This document shows, one piece after another, positions 1 to 10,454 of a stretch of 64,000 nucleotides of DNA. This stretch comes from Roseisolibacter agri (GTDB lineage Bacteria > Gemmatimonadota > Gemmatimonadetes > Gemmatimonadales > Gemmatimonadaceae): contig NZ_BRXS01000002.1 in assembly GCF_030159095.1 (NCBI RefSeq), positions 434,001 to 498,000 of the forward strand, in the 5' to 3' direction. The notes under the pieces are model-generated. The model saw nothing but the letters and a program-made list of their open reading frames with translations. It was not told the origin of the DNA and did not search any database. The position numbers and the translations under genes are program-made. Numbering within the stretch: position 1 is the first letter of the stretch; every line of letters begins with the position of its first letter.

Positions 1-3000
1 CTGCCGCTGCCCGCGGACGCCGCGACGCTGCGGCCCGATCGCGGCGCGGTGGGCGAGCAGGCCGCGCGCCTCGCGCAGCTGCTGGCCGCGCGCACCGCGC
101 CCATCGTGATCATCGGCTACGGCGCGGCGGGGGCGGCCGCGGTGCGTGCGGCGAGCGCGGTCGCGGCGGTCAGCGACGTCGTCACCGTCGGCACGCCATG
201 GGCGGGGCTGGCGATCGACGCGCTGCGCACCGGCACGAGCGGCGACGCGCTGCGCTTCCTGGAGCGGATGCTGCGCCCCGACGCGCCCGCGTGGCCCGAC
301 CCGCTGCTGGCGCACGAGGCGACGCCGCTGCGCGTGATGCGCGGGCTGGTGACGCGCGCGCTGTCGCTGGTCGCGGAGAGCGATCCGCTGCCGTCGGCCG
401 GGAGCGAGACGCCGCGCGCGGGGCTCGCGCTGCACGCGGCGTTCGGCGTGCTGGATGCCGACACGCTGGCGATGGGGCTCGCGGCGGTGTTCGCCGACGG
501 GCTCGCGGCGCGCCTCGAAGCCGCGCAGGCCGCGGCCGGTCCCGAGCTGCCGCACGTCGCGCTGCACGTCGGCGCCGACGTGCCGGTGCTCGACCTCGAC
601 CTCGGCGGGCTGCTGGTGGGGGCGGGCGTGCGGCTGGAGCTCGCGTCGCTCACGCGTCCCGCCGCCGGCGCGGGGCTCGACGTCGCGGGCGTGCGCGGCA
701 TCGGCGTCGAGGTGCACCTGGGCGTGCACGACGGCTGGCTGGTGGGCGGGCCGGGCGCGCTGCAGCGCGACGTGGACGTGCGGTGGATGTCGGCGCACGT
801 GCGCCTGCCGCTCGACGGGCGGCCCGCCGGGAACGACGACGTGGAGCTGGTGCTGCACGAGGCGCGCGCGTTCGGCGCGTACCGCGAGCGCTGGGTGGTG
901 CGCGCGGACGGCGACGGCGTCCTCGCGACGCCGCCGCTGCCGGAGGTGCGCGTCATCCTCTCGGCGGTCGTCGCGCGGCTGCGCGCCGCGTCGCCAGCGC
1001 TCGCGCAGCTGCTGGAGATCGCGGGCATCGCGCGCGACGGCGGCCTCGATCCCGCGGGGCTCGACCGCCTGCTGTACGACGTGCAGGAGACCGCGACCGT
1101 CGCGATGGCGCAGGCGGAGGCGCTGGCCACGTCGCTGCGCGCGCTGGTCGCGGGCGCGACGGGCAGCGGCTCGTCGGTCGGATGGACGCTCGACGCGGGC
1201 GTGCCGGGTGGCAGCGGCAGCGCGACGCTGCTGTTCGACCTCGCGACGCGCACCGCGACCCTCACGGCCACGCGCGACGGCGGTGGCGTGCCGCCGCTCG
1301 CGATCAGTGCCTCGCTGTCGCCCGCGGGGCCGCGTGCGGAGCTCGCGTTCGGCGCGCTCGACGCGCGCGCGGGCGGGCTGCGGCTGGTCGCGCGCGCAGG
1401 CAACGGCGTGAGCGGCGGCGCGGTGCTGCAGCTGGAGTGGCAGCGGCCCGCGGCCGTCGGCGCCGCGACGACGCGCCTCATCCCGATCCTGCCCGCGCCC
1501 GACGCGGACGGGCTGCGCGCGCTGGCGACGGTCGCGCTGCCGGCGCTGCTCGCGCAGGCGGCGGCGGAGCTGGCGCGCTCGCACGTCGCCGCTGCCGCGC
1601 GGCCGGTGCTCGACGGCGCGCTCGACGTGCTCGGGCTGCTCGCGACGCCCGACCTCGCCGGGCTGCGCCACGTGCGGCTGCCGCTCGGACTGCTGGACGC
1701 GCCGGGCGCGTGGCTGCGGCACGGCGTCGCATCGTGGCGCGCGGATCCGGTGGGCAGCGCGGTCACGTTGCTCGACGCGCTGACGCCGCTCGTCGCGCCG
1801 GGCGCCGCGCCGGGCACGGGCTGGGCGCTCGCGCCGGGCGTCGCGATCCGCTACGGCAGCGACGCGGGACGGCTGCGCCTCGCGCTCGACGTGGCGATGG
1901 ACACGAGCGTCGGGCCCGCGCCCGCGACGCCGGTGGCGACGCGCGTGCTCGCAGGCCTGCTCGTCGGACCGACGGGCAGCGCGGCGCCGATCCTCGAAGC
2001 CGGCGTGACGGTCGCGGGGCGCGGGCTGCAGCTCGCGATCGCGCCGAATGTTCGCGTCGATCTCCTGCGTCCGCCGCCGGCGGTGCCTCTGCAGCTCTAT
2101 CCCAACGGGCCCGGGCTCGGCGCCGCGCTGGGCGCGGTCGCGGAGTCGGTGCTGCCGCCCGTGCTCGACGCGCTCGCGGGCCACCGCACCGACGCGGGCA
2201 GCTCGCTGCTGAAGGACGTCGGCGTCGCGGTGTTCGACCTCGGCGGCGCGATGGCGCTGCGCGACGGCGACGCGTTCACCGCCGCCAAGCTGTCCGAGTT
2301 CGCGGCCGATCCCACCGCGCGCCTGACCGCGCGACTGCCGCACCTCGTGAACGCGGGCGCCGCGGCGCTGGCGCACGCGCTCGATCCGGCGGCGTCGCGC
2401 GTGGCCGTTGCGGGACCCACCGACGGGAAGCTCACGCTCGGCTTCGGCGGCGCCGGCGCGGCGACCGCGCGCCCGGTGCGCGTGGTGCTCGACGGCGCGG
2501 CCGCCGCGATCGTGCTGCAGGCGACGCTCGCGCTTCCCGACGTCGGCAACGTCGTCGTCGAGGAGCTGCGCCTCTCGGCCGCCGGCGTGCGGATCGCGGC
2601 GCGCATCGGGCCCGCGCCGATCACGGTCGGCGCGCTCGTGCTGCGCCCGCTGGTCGTCGTGCGCGCGGGCGTCTCCGGCGCGGGCTTCACGCGCGCGCTC
2701 GGCATCGGCCTCGCCTTCGACGACGCGGCCGCCAGCTCGGTGGAGCTCCGCTGGACGCTCGACGCGAGCCCGCCGTCGCTGCGCGTGATCACGCGCGGCG
2801 CCGCGGGCGCGGTGCCCGACGCGACGCCGCTGACGGTCGCGACGCGGCTGCTCGCGGTGGCGGCGTCGCTCGCCGGCAGCGTGGCCGTCGAACGGCTGCG
2901 CCCCGTGCTGCCGCCGCGGGCGCGCGGCGCGCTGCGCGGCGTCGTCTTCACCGACGTCGCGGCGTCCACCGCGCTCGATCCGCAGCTCTTCCTCGACCTC

Positions 3001-6000
3001 GCCGACGGCATGCGGATGCTGGCGCGGCTGGAGCGGCTGCTGCTCAACCTCGCGACCGCGCCCGCCGCCGACGGCGGCCCGCTGTCGCTAACGATCGATG
3101 GCACGGTGACGATCGCGCTCGCGGGGCGCGACGTGGCCGGCGGCCGCAAGCAGCTCGGCGTCAGCGTGTCGCTCGTGCCCAACAAGCGCTACGCGATCGC
3201 CAGCGGCGACCCGACCGTCGAGCTGGAGGTCGACGCGTCGTGGGTCGATCCGGTCGTGCCGCCGGGGCTCACGATCTACGCCGTCGAGGCGACGACGGGC
3301 GGCGCGCCGACGTTCGCGTTCGTGCCCGCGGTGCAGATCGGCGGCATCGGGCTGCGCTTCTCGAAGCAGAGCGGCCCGCTGCTCGACCTGGGCGGCGTGT
3401 CGCTCGACGCGATCGCGGTGCACGTGTACGGCGAGGCCGCGCCCGCGGGCGTCGGCGCGGGCGTGCAGCTGGAGCTCGCGGGCTTCGCGATCTCGCCCGC
3501 CGGCGCGGGCGGATCGAACGCGGTCGCCAACGGGATCCTCGACGAGGCGGGCGGCGCGAGCCCGGCGAACCGGCCCGCGTTCAGCCCGGCGCTCGCGGTG
3601 CAGAAGCATCCGGGCGGGAACGCCGGCGTGTCGTTCCGCGCGGGCAGGCCGCCCGGCCCGTGGTGGGTCGTCGTGCAGCGGCAGCTCGGCCCCCTCTACG
3701 TCGAGCAGGTGGGGCTCGACACGGCCGAGACGAACGGGCGCGTGAGCCGCGTCGCGCTGCTCTTCGACGGGCGCGTGTCGCTGTTCGGGCTCACCGCCGC
3801 GGTGGACCAGCTGTCGCTGACGTGGCTCGGCGGCGACGTCTTCGACATCCGGCAGTGGGCGGTCGATCTGCAGGGCCTCGCCGTGTCGGCCGAGATGTCG
3901 GGCGTGTCGCTCGCGGGCGGGCTGCTGAAGACGACCGTGGGCGGCGGCGTCGGCTACGTCGGCATGCTGCTGGGGCGCTTCGGCGTCTATGGCCTGTCAG
4001 TTTTTGGAGGCTATTCAACCGTCGCGGGCGCGCCGTCGTTCTTCGTGTTCGGCGCGGTGAACGGCCCGATCGGCGGGCCGCCCGCGTTCTTCGTCACCGG
4101 CATCGGCGGCGGGCTGGGGATCAACCGCGCGCTGCGCGTGCCGAACGACATGGCGCGGTTCAACGAGTACCCGTTCATCCAGGCGCTCGACCCCGCGGCG
4201 ACGGTGCCCGAGCCGATGGAGAAGCTGCGCGAGCTGACGCAGTACTTCCCGCCGCAGCCCGGCAACTTCTGGTTCGCGGCCGGCATCAGCTTCACCTGCT
4301 TCGCGCTGGTGGACGGGATCGCGGTCGTCGCGGTGAGCTTCGGCGCGGGGCTCGAGATCAACCTCATGGGCCTCGCGCGCATGGCGCTCCCGCGCCCGCA
4401 GGCCGCGCTGGTGTCGATCGAGCTCGGGCTGCTCGCGCGCTTCTCGACGGTCGAGGGCGTGTTCGCGATCCGCGCGCAGCTGACCGAGAACTCGTGGCTG
4501 CTCTATCCCGAGGTGCGCCTCACCGGCGGCTTCGCGCTCGCCACGTGGTGGAAGGGCCCCCTCGCCGGCCAGTTCGTGCTCACGCTCGGCGGCTACCACC
4601 CGAGCTTCCACCGCGAGGGCTATCCGGTGGTGCCGCGACTCGGGCTGATCTGGCGCATCACCGACGAGATCGTGGTGAAGGGCGGCGCGTACTTCGCCCT
4701 CACGTCCGAGGCGCTGATGGCGGGCGTGGACGTGGAGGTGAGCGCCAACTTCGGCTGGGCGTGGGCGCGCATCGCGTTCGGCGCGCACGGCATCGTCTAC
4801 TTCGATCCGTTCTGGTACGAGGTCAGCGCCTACGCGCGCATCGCGGCGGGCATCAAGATCAAGACGTGGCTCGGCACGATCCGCTTCAGCGTGTCGAAGG
4901 GCGCGACGATCAAGGTGTGGGGCCCCGAGTTCAGCGGCGAGGCGACGATCGAGGTCGGGCCGTGCGACGTCACGGTCGGCTTCGGGAGCGAGCGCCGCAT
5001 CGCGCCGCGCGTGCTCGACTGGCTGGAGTTCACGCGGAAGTACCTCGAGGATGCGGGTGACGCCGCGCGCGTGCTGTCGTCGATCACGGGCAAGGGGACG
5101 CTGCCCGCGTCCACGAAGGGCGGGCAGAGCGCACCGACGCCCGACGGCACCGACGCGCTGCCGTTCGAGGTGTTCGCGGAGTTCGAGCTGACGGTCGTGA
5201 CGACGGTGCCGACGCAGCGCTTCGAGCTGGGCGGGCCGTCCGCCGTCGTCGTCGCGGTCCGGCGCTCCGACGGCGCGAGCGCGGCGCTCGGCCTCAAGCC
5301 GATGCGCGCCGGCAACCTCACGTCCACGCTGCGCTTCGAGCTGCACAAGCTGACGCGCAACGCGGCCGGCGCGGTCACCGCCGCGACGCCGATCCCCGCG
5401 CAGCTCGCGAAGGTGGCCGCACACAACGAGACCGGCACCGACGCGTTCCCGATCGGCGCGTGGGGCGCGCCCGATCCCGTGGGCCTGCCCGCGCCGCCGC
5501 TGCCGGCGGGCGACGTGCTGTTCGCCGGCAACCGCGTGCGCGTGGAAGCGGTGGCCGAGCAGCTCGATCGCGGCCCCGAGATCCCGTACCGCAAGGTGGA
5601 GGCGTCGCGCCGCCCGCTGCCGCTGCAGGCGAGCGGCAACAGCCGCGGGCTGCTGCTGGACCGCGCGAACACGGTCGCGCTGCCGACGGTCGCCAACGCG
5701 CAGCAGGCGCTGCTCGCCGCGCGGGCGCAGCTGTTCGCGCCGCGCGCCGCCGCGCCGACGCCCGGCGTGCTGCCGCGCGGCGAGCGCTCGCACCTGGCGC
5801 GCGCGACGTTCGCGGGCGACCGCGCCGCGCCGCCGATGTTCGGCACGCTGGCCGACGGCCTCGCGCGCCGCAACGCGGACGACGCCGCGGCGGAGGTGCA
5901 GGTGCCGCCGCCGCCCGCCGCGCCGCCAGCGATGCGCCCGCCGCGCGTGCTCGCGCTGATGACCGCCGGCACCGGCGTCGCGCGGCGCGAGACGCCGATG

Positions 6001-7293
6001 ACGGTGAAGGACCGCCGCATCAAGCGCCGCGTCGCGCCGACGTGGCCCTCCGTGCAGACGCGCCTCGCGGTGCACCTGCCGGTGAAGATGGTCGCCACCG
6101 CGCGCCCCGCCGCGGAGCGCGGCCGCACGGTCATCGCGACCGCGGTCGTGCCGCGCACCGACGCGCCGGGCGCGCAGCGCTCGTACGTCGCGGGCCGCGC
6201 GGGCGGGCTGCGCGGGCTCGACGGGATCGTCGGCGGGCTGGCGCCCGCGCCCACCGATCTGCGTGGCGCGCGGAAGTCCGCCCGTGCCGGCACGCGTGCG
6301 GCCGAGCAGGAGCCGCAGCGGCTCGCCGCGGGCGACCTCGTGGTGCTCAACCTCCCCGATGCCGCGCTCGACGTCGACGAGCGCGCCGAGGCGCGTCCGG
6401 TGCTCGCGGTCGCGGGCGGCGCGCGCGTGACGATGGTGCGCGGCGACGGCACCGTGCTGCTCGACGCGCTCACCGGCCGCGAGCCGAGCGAGCGCGTGAG
6501 CAGCGTGCGCGTGCCGGTGGGCACGGCGCTCGTGAGCGTGCAGGCGGACGGGCAGCTCGACGTGGCCGAGGGCCTCGCCGGCTGGCACGAGCAGGCGCGC
6601 GTCGCCGCGCTCGGCTCCCACGTCGCGCTGGGCACCGGCTGCACGCTCGCGATCGAGGCGCCGCACGCCGCGCCGCAGCTGGGCTGGATCACCGCCGCCG
6701 ACGCGGTGCGCGGCGCCGCGCGCGTCACCACGCGCTTCGACCGCGCGGGCGACCGTCCCGTGCGCACGGTGGTGGTCGTCGTCGCGGACGCCGAGGGCGA
6801 CCGGCTGGAGGGGCTCGATCTCGTGTTGCGCGGCGCGGCGCGCGCGAAGGAGAGGGACGGGACGCTGCGCGCGCCGGCCGTCGTGCTGGTGGGCGGCCAT
6901 GCGGCGCTCGTGTACGCCGTCGAGCCGGAGCGGAGCGCGCCCGTGCTGGTGGGCGTGCGCGCGGGCGGCGATCGCCGCATCGCGGGCGTGCTCGCGGGCA
7001 CGACGCCGGTGGACGACGTCGCGCGGCTGATCGCGGAGCGTGGCATCGTCGCGGTCGCGGGCCGCATGCTCGCAGGCGCGGGCGCGGGCTGCACGCTGCG
7101 CTGGGTCGGCGGTCCGGTCGTCGCGCCGCCGTCGCGCGGCGGTGGCGGCCGCAAGACCGCGAGGAAGGCGACGAAGAAGACGACCACGAAGGGTGCGGTG
7201 AAGAATGGCGTGAAGGCGCCGGCGCAGGGGCTGCCGACCGCCGTGCGGAAGTCCACCACTCCGAGCGGAGGGCGCGGCAATGGCCGTCGGTGA
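1..7293 (+). CDS. Giant DUF6603-domain protein, 5' end outside window
   Basis: The frame is open from base 1, so the true start is upstream; 2430 codons are visible (numbering from the first codon here). Residues 34-70 look like the middle of an alpha/beta-hydrolase (elbow-like GYGAAG at 39-44, then VVTVGTPW at about 60-67), but the nucleophile serine position is glycine. Residues about 70-1300 are long runs of alternating hydrophobic/small residues, predicting extended beta structure. Residues about 1327-1660 carry the DUF6603 signature (FGVYGLSVFGGYSTV, NGPIGGPPAFFVTG, GGYHPSF, VPRLGLIW, VWGPEFSG). The tail, about 2385-2407, is lysine/threonine-rich and histone-H1-like. No signal peptide or membrane helix is visible. 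It is the first gene of a tight five-gene set; the next start lies 14 nt inside its 3' end. The DUF6603 call is strong; the function is unknown. Confidence 0.8.
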   Translation: MPLPADAATLRPDRGAVGEQAARLAQLLAARTAPIVIIGYGAAGAAAVRAASAVAAVSDVVTVGTPWAGLAIDALRTGTSGDALRFLERMLRPDAPAWPDPLLAHEATPLRVMRGLVTRALSLVAESDPLPSAGSETPRAGLALHAAFGVLDADTLAMGLAAVFADGLAARLEAAQAAAGPELPHVALHVGADVPVLDLDLGGLLVGAGVRLELASLTRPAAGAGLDVAGVRGIGVEVHLGVHDGWLVGGPGALQRDVDVRWMSAHVRLPLDGRPAGNDDVELVLHEARAFGAYRERWVVRADGDGVLATPPLPEVRVILSAVVARLRAASPALAQLLEIAGIARDGGLDPAGLDRLLYDVQETATVAMAQAEALATSLRALVAGATGSGSSVGWTLDAGVPGGSGSATLLFDLATRTATLTATRDGGGVPPLAISASLSPAGPRAELAFGALDARAGGLRLVARAGNGVSGGAVLQLEWQRPAAVGAATTRLIPILPAPDADGLRALATVALPALLAQAAAELARSHVAAAARPVLDGALDVLGLLATPDLAGLRHVRLPLGLLDAPGAWLRHGVASWRADPVGSAVTLLDALTPLVAPGAAPGTGWALAPGVAIRYGSDAGRLRLALDVAMDTSVGPAPATPVATRVLAGLLVGPTGSAAPILEAGVTVAGRGLQLAIAPNVRVDLLRPPPAVPLQLYPNGPGLGAALGAVAESVLPPVLDALAGHRTDAGSSLLKDVGVAVFDLGGAMALRDGDAFTAAKLSEFAADPTARLTARLPHLVNAGAAALAHALDPAASRVAVAGPTDGKLTLGFGGAGAATARPVRVVLDGAAAAIVLQATLALPDVGNVVVEELRLSAAGVRIAARIGPAPITVGALVLRPLVVVRAGVSGAGFTRALGIGLAFDDAAASSVELRWTLDASPPSLRVITRGAAGAVPDATPLTVATRLLAVAASLAGSVAVERLRPVLPPRARGALRGVVFTDVAASTALDPQLFLDLADGMRMLARLERLLLNLATAPAADGGPLSLTIDGTVTIALAGRDVAGGRKQLGVSVSLVPNKRYAIASGDPTVELEVDASWVDPVVPPGLTIYAVEATTGGAPTFAFVPAVQIGGIGLRFSKQSGPLLDLGGVSLDAIAVHVYGEAAPAGVGAGVQLELAGFAISPAGAGGSNAVANGILDEAGGASPANRPAFSPALAVQKHPGGNAGVSFRAGRPPGPWWVVVQRQLGPLYVEQVGLDTAETNGRVSRVALLFDGRVSLFGLTAAVDQLSLTWLGGDVFDIRQWAVDLQGLAVSAEMSGVSLAGGLLKTTVGGGVGYVGMLLGRFGVYGLSVFGGYSTVAGAPSFFVFGAVNGPIGGPPAFFVTGIGGGLGINRALRVPNDMARFNEYPFIQALDPAATVPEPMEKLRELTQYFPPQPGNFWFAAGISFTCFALVDGIAVVAVSFGAGLEINLMGLARMALPRPQAALVSIELGLLARFSTVEGVFAIRAQLTENSWLLYPEVRLTGGFALATWWKGPLAGQFVLTLGGYHPSFHREGYPVVPRLGLIWRITDEIVVKGGAYFALTSEALMAGVDVEVSANFGWAWARIAFGAHGIVYFDPFWYEVSAYARIAAGIKIKTWLGTIRFSVSKGATIKVWGPEFSGEATIEVGPCDVTVGFGSERRIAPRVLDWLEFTRKYLEDAGDAARVLSSITGKGTLPASTKGGQSAPTPDGTDALPFEVFAEFELTVVTTVPTQRFELGGPSAVVVAVRRSDGASAALGLKPMRAGNLTSTLRFELHKLTRNAAGAVTAATPIPAQLAKVAAHNETGTDAFPIGAWGAPDPVGLPAPPLPAGDVLFAGNRVRVEAVAEQLDRGPEIPYRKVEASRRPLPLQASGNSRGLLLDRANTVALPTVANAQQALLAARAQLFAPRAAAPTPGVLPRGERSHLARATFAGDRAAPPMFGTLADGLARRNADDAAAEVQVPPPPAAPPAMRPPRVLALMTAGTGVARRETPMTVKDRRIKRRVAPTWPSVQTRLAVHLPVKMVATARPAAERGRTVIATAVVPRTDAPGAQRSYVAGRAGGLRGLDGIVGGLAPAPTDLRGARKSARAGTRAAEQEPQRLAAGDLVVLNLPDAALDVDERAEARPVLAVAGGARVTMVRGDGTVLLDALTGREPSERVSSVRVPVGTALVSVQADGQLDVAEGLAGWHEQARVAALGSHVALGTGCTLAIEAPHAAPQLGWITAADAVRGAARVTTRFDRAGDRPVRTVVVVVADAEGDRLEGLDLVLRGAARAKERDGTLRAPAVVLVGGHAALVYAVEPERSAPVLVGVRAGGDRRIAGVLAGTTPVDDVARLIAERGIVAVAGRMLAGAGAGCTLRWVGGPVVAPPSRGGGGRKTARKATKKTTTKGAVKNGVKAPAQGLPTAVRKSTTPSGGRGNGRR
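3988..4020 (+). other. Rare-codon, low-GC patch inside the DUF6603 gene
   Basis: Within a gene that almost always ends codons in G or C, these eleven codons include tat, tca, gtt, ttt, gga, tat and tca. They encode part of the conserved DUF6603 core (VYGLSVFGGYS). The stretch contains a T5 run followed directly by GGAGG, an internal Shine-Dalgarno-like sequence. The codon departure is seen directly; any role (pausing, nucleotide-level constraint, recombination site) is inference. Confidence 0.6.
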
Positions 7294-9439
7294 GGGCAGG
7301 TTCGTCCTGTACACGCGCATCGAGCCGCCGCTGGAGGCGGGCGACTACCGGCTCACCGCGCGGCAGGTGCTCGCCGCGTCGGGCCCCGACGGGCCGCTCG
7401 ACGAGGACGACCTCAGGGTCGCCGCGCTGCCGACGCACTTCCGCGTGCGCGCGCCGCGCTACCAGCTGCCGCCCGACCAGGTGCTCTCGACGTACCCGCC
7501 CGCGAACAGCGAGGGCGCCTTCGGGATGCGGCTGCCGCAGGTCGTCATCAAGCGCCGCACGCTGCCGTGGGAGCGGCTGCTGTCGCCCACGCGCCGCGGC
7601 ACGCCGTGGCTGGCGCTCGTGCTGGTGGCCGAGGGCGAGGCGGAGCTGCGGATGAACGAGAAGGTCGCGGACTGCGTGACGCCGGGCGTCGTGCTCGACG
7701 GGCTGCCCGACGTCGAGGTGGGCAACACGCTCGTCGTGCAGCGCTCCGTCGTGCACCGGATCTTCCCCACGCAGCTCGACGTGCCGCTGCTCGCGCATGC
7801 GCGCGAGGTGGACATCCACGACACGGAGCTGATGATGGGCGACGACGACGGCTTCCTCGCCGTCGTGATCTCCAACCGCCTGCCGCTGCCCGGGAAGGAC
7901 GCGCGCGGCGACGAGGCGCCGGTGAAGTACCTCGCGTGCCTCGTGAACCTGGAAGGACAGTTCGACCGGCTGCTGGAGCGCGCGCCCGATCCGTCGCCGT
8001 TCACGGTGCGGCCGCTCGTGCTCGCGAACGCGGTGATGAGCGTCGCCGCGTCGGACCACCTCGCGATGGGCGCGTCACCCGTGTCGCCGCCCGCGGGCGT
8101 GGGCCCGTTCCTTGGCGGGCTAGCGGTCGCGGGCGGGCTGGCCGCGGCGGAGGAGGCGTCGGCGGCCGAGGCGGCGCTCGCGGCAGCGGCGATCGACGGC
8201 GCGACGGTCATCCGGCCGCGCACCGTCACGCACGACGACGTCGGCACGACGGGCACGCGCTCCGACTGGTCGCGCGCGGACGTGCGCGCGGGCAGCGACG
8301 TGTACGTCGACATGGCGCGGCCGTTCTCGCGCGCCGACCGCTTCGATCCGTCGGTCGTGCTCGACCCGACGTACCGCTTCCCGGTGCTCCTGCACTGGAG
8401 CTTCACGTCCACGGGGAGCACGACCTTCCGCACGCTGATGGAGCACCTCGACTCGGGCCTGCTCGGCACGCTGCCGGAGGTGCCCGCGGGCGAGGAGCCG
8501 CCGCGGCTCGAAGGGCGTCCGCCGCTCGAGATCGTGGAGACGGGCCACGTGGGCCTCGTGCACCGCACGCGGCGCGGCGACGAGGCGCGCATCTGGTACC
8601 GCGGGCCGTTCGTCGCGCACCCCACCGTCGATCCGCCGGAGGGACGCCTCGCGCTCGCGCACGCGGCCGACCAGCTGCGCATCGTCGTGCCGGACGGCCG
8701 CGAGGACCTCTCGCTCGCGGGCGCGTTCGAGATCGGCCGTCTCATGGCGCTGGCGCGGCCGAGCATCGTCGCCGCGCTGCTGCGGTGGCGGCAGGTGCAC
8801 TACCAGAGCGCGCGGCGGCAGGCCATCTGGGACGCGCAGCGCCCGTTCCTCGTCGCGCTGCTCGGCGCCGCGCTCCCGGAGCGCATCCCCGTGGACTTCG
8901 GCGTGCACCTCGGCCGCGCGCTCGCGGGCGCGATCGCGGCGCGGCCCGAGACGTTCGTCGGTGCGCCGCGCCCGCTGGTCGACGCGGGACGCCCGCTCAG
9001 CGTCGACGCGAGCACGATCGAGGCGCTGGCGGCGGGCTACGCGCTGCCGCCCGCCGTGCTGCGCGGCGACCTGCCGACGGTGCTCGGCCGCCTGCGCGCG
9101 ACGGCGCCGGAGGCCGCGCCGATCCCGTCCGCGGTCGGCATCGACCGCGTGACCGGTGGGAACGGCAGGAACGGCGTGAAGCGCACCGCACGCACGGCGG
9201 CCACGCGCGCGGCGGAGCGGGCCGCGCAGCTGGAGCGCGACACGCTGGTGGCCGCGCTCGACGCGCAGGTCGCGCAGCTGGCCGCCGACACGCTCGCGCA
9301 CGAGCTGCGCGCGGCGGCGTACGCGCGGCGCGGGCGCGGTGCCACGAAGGCCGCTGCCGCCGCGGCGGCGCCCGATGCGCTCGACCGGCTGATCGACGCG
9401 CTGGGCGGCTTCGCGCCCGACGACAACGATGACGCCTGA
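7280..9439 (+). CDS. Uncharacterised 719-aa protein of the giant-protein operon
   Basis: I do not recognise a named family. The ATG lies 14 nt inside the preceding gene, implying coupled translation. Residues 1-120 hold a compact region (LPPDQVLSTYPP, then LPQVVIKRRTLPWERLL, then TPWLALVLVAEGEAEL) that looks like a folded beta-rich domain. Around 270-300 is an alanine/glutamate-rich helical linker. The last about 100 residues are a basic patch (NGVKRTARTAATRAAERAAQ) followed by a strongly helical, coiled-coil-like segment and an acidic end (APDDNDDA). No signal peptide or transmembrane helix is seen. The gene sits between the DUF6603 protein and the 331-residue protein, so it probably works in the same complex or process. 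Confidence 0.75.
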   Translation: MAVGEGRFVLYTRIEPPLEAGDYRLTARQVLAASGPDGPLDEDDLRVAALPTHFRVRAPRYQLPPDQVLSTYPPANSEGAFGMRLPQVVIKRRTLPWERLLSPTRRGTPWLALVLVAEGEAELRMNEKVADCVTPGVVLDGLPDVEVGNTLVVQRSVVHRIFPTQLDVPLLAHAREVDIHDTELMMGDDDGFLAVVISNRLPLPGKDARGDEAPVKYLACLVNLEGQFDRLLERAPDPSPFTVRPLVLANAVMSVAASDHLAMGASPVSPPAGVGPFLGGLAVAGGLAAAEEASAAEAALAAAAIDGATVIRPRTVTHDDVGTTGTRSDWSRADVRAGSDVYVDMARPFSRADRFDPSVVLDPTYRFPVLLHWSFTSTGSTTFRTLMEHLDSGLLGTLPEVPAGEEPPRLEGRPPLEIVETGHVGLVHRTRRGDEARIWYRGPFVAHPTVDPPEGRLALAHAADQLRIVVPDGREDLSLAGAFEIGRLMALARPSIVAALLRWRQVHYQSARRQAIWDAQRPFLVALLGAALPERIPVDFGVHLGRALAGAIAARPETFVGAPRPLVDAGRPLSVDASTIEALAAGYALPPAVLRGDLPTVLGRLRATAPEAAPIPSAVGIDRVTGGNGRNGVKRTARTAATRAAERAAQLERDTLVAALDAQVAQLAADTLAHELRAAAYARRGRGATKAAAAAAAPDALDRLIDALGGFAPDDNDDA

Positions 9440-9458
9440 CGACGAGGGCTGACGCGCC

Positions 9459-10454
9459 ATGAAGATCGACGCGACCGTGCTGATGACGTCCCTGCCGCTG
9501 CGCGTGGCGGCGCCCACGCCCGACGTGCTGCGGGTGGACGAGCGCGCCGACACGCGCGCCGCCGCGGCGCCGGGCCTCGACGGGATGCCGCCCGAGCTGC
9601 GCGACTGGCTCGTGCGCCTGCGCCTGATGGACGGCGTGCCGTTCGCGTACCTGGTGGCCGACACCGCGCTGCTGCCCGAGGAGTCCATCCGCTGGTTCTA
9701 CGTCGACCGGCGGTGGACCGACGCGCTGGTGCAGGGCGCGCTGAGCGTCGGCACCGTGAACTCCGACGACCGCACGCAGCTGACCGCGGAGTATCCCACC
9801 ATCCGCGAGTCGCTCGACCGCGCGGAGCGCAACCAGCGCCGCCGCACCGGCGCGATGTGGCTCGACGGCCCCGCGGGCCCGGTGAGCGGCTTCATCCTGC
9901 GCTCGCGCGCGGTGAGCGGCTGGCCCGCCCTGCACGTGCGCGCCTTCAACGTCGATCCCGCGGAGGGCGACGAGGCCCCGTTCGAGGAGGGCGATCCGCA
10001 GCGCATGCGGCTGCTGCGCCTGGAGCGCCTCGCGCCCGCGGTGCTCCTCTGCCTGTTCGACGGCATCCCGACGGTGGTGCACGTCGAGGAGCCGCGGCAG
10101 GGCGTGCAGTTCGGCTTCGATCCCGCGGAGGCGAACGGGCAGCTGCGCCCCACGCTGCGTCCGCGCAACGCGACGACGTTCGAGTACCTGGGCGGCGCGG
10201 CGATCGACGTGCCGTTCCGCGCGGGCGCGTCGGGCGTGGTGGACATCCAGCAGCTGGAGCGGCGGCTGAAGGCGCGGCCGGGCACCGGCGCGGGCGACGG
10301 GTTGTCGAGCGCGGAGTACGCGCTGCAGCTCGTGCGCTTCCCGTTCCGGCAGGTGTTCGGCGACGTGAACCGCCCGCCGGTGCCGACGGTGTTCCGCCCG
10401 ACGGTGTCGTACGAGACGATGGTGCGCCTCTTCACCGCGAGGGTGCAGCCGTGA
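9459..10454 (+). CDS. Uncharacterised 331-aa protein of the giant-protein operon
   Basis: The start ATG follows the previous stop by 19 nt. The N-terminal third has a distinctive block (LPEESIRWFYVDRRWTDALV, then QGALSVGTVNSDDR) that reads like a conserved family motif, but I cannot name the family with confidence. The rest is a mixed alpha/beta protein with no catalytic motif that I recognise, no signal peptide and no membrane segment. Its stop overlaps the next start (GTGA at 10451-10454). It is the smallest member of the five-gene set and may be a connector or adaptor for the larger proteins; that role is a guess from size and position only. Confidence 0.7.
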   Translation: MKIDATVLMTSLPLRVAAPTPDVLRVDERADTRAAAAPGLDGMPPELRDWLVRLRLMDGVPFAYLVADTALLPEESIRWFYVDRRWTDALVQGALSVGTVNSDDRTQLTAEYPTIRESLDRAERNQRRRTGAMWLDGPAGPVSGFILRSRAVSGWPALHVRAFNVDPAEGDEAPFEEGDPQRMRLLRLERLAPAVLLCLFDGIPTVVHVEEPRQGVQFGFDPAEANGQLRPTLRPRNATTFEYLGGAAIDVPFRAGASGVVDIQQLERRLKARPGTGAGDGLSSAEYALQLVRFPFRQVFGDVNRPPVPTVFRPTVSYETMVRLFTARVQP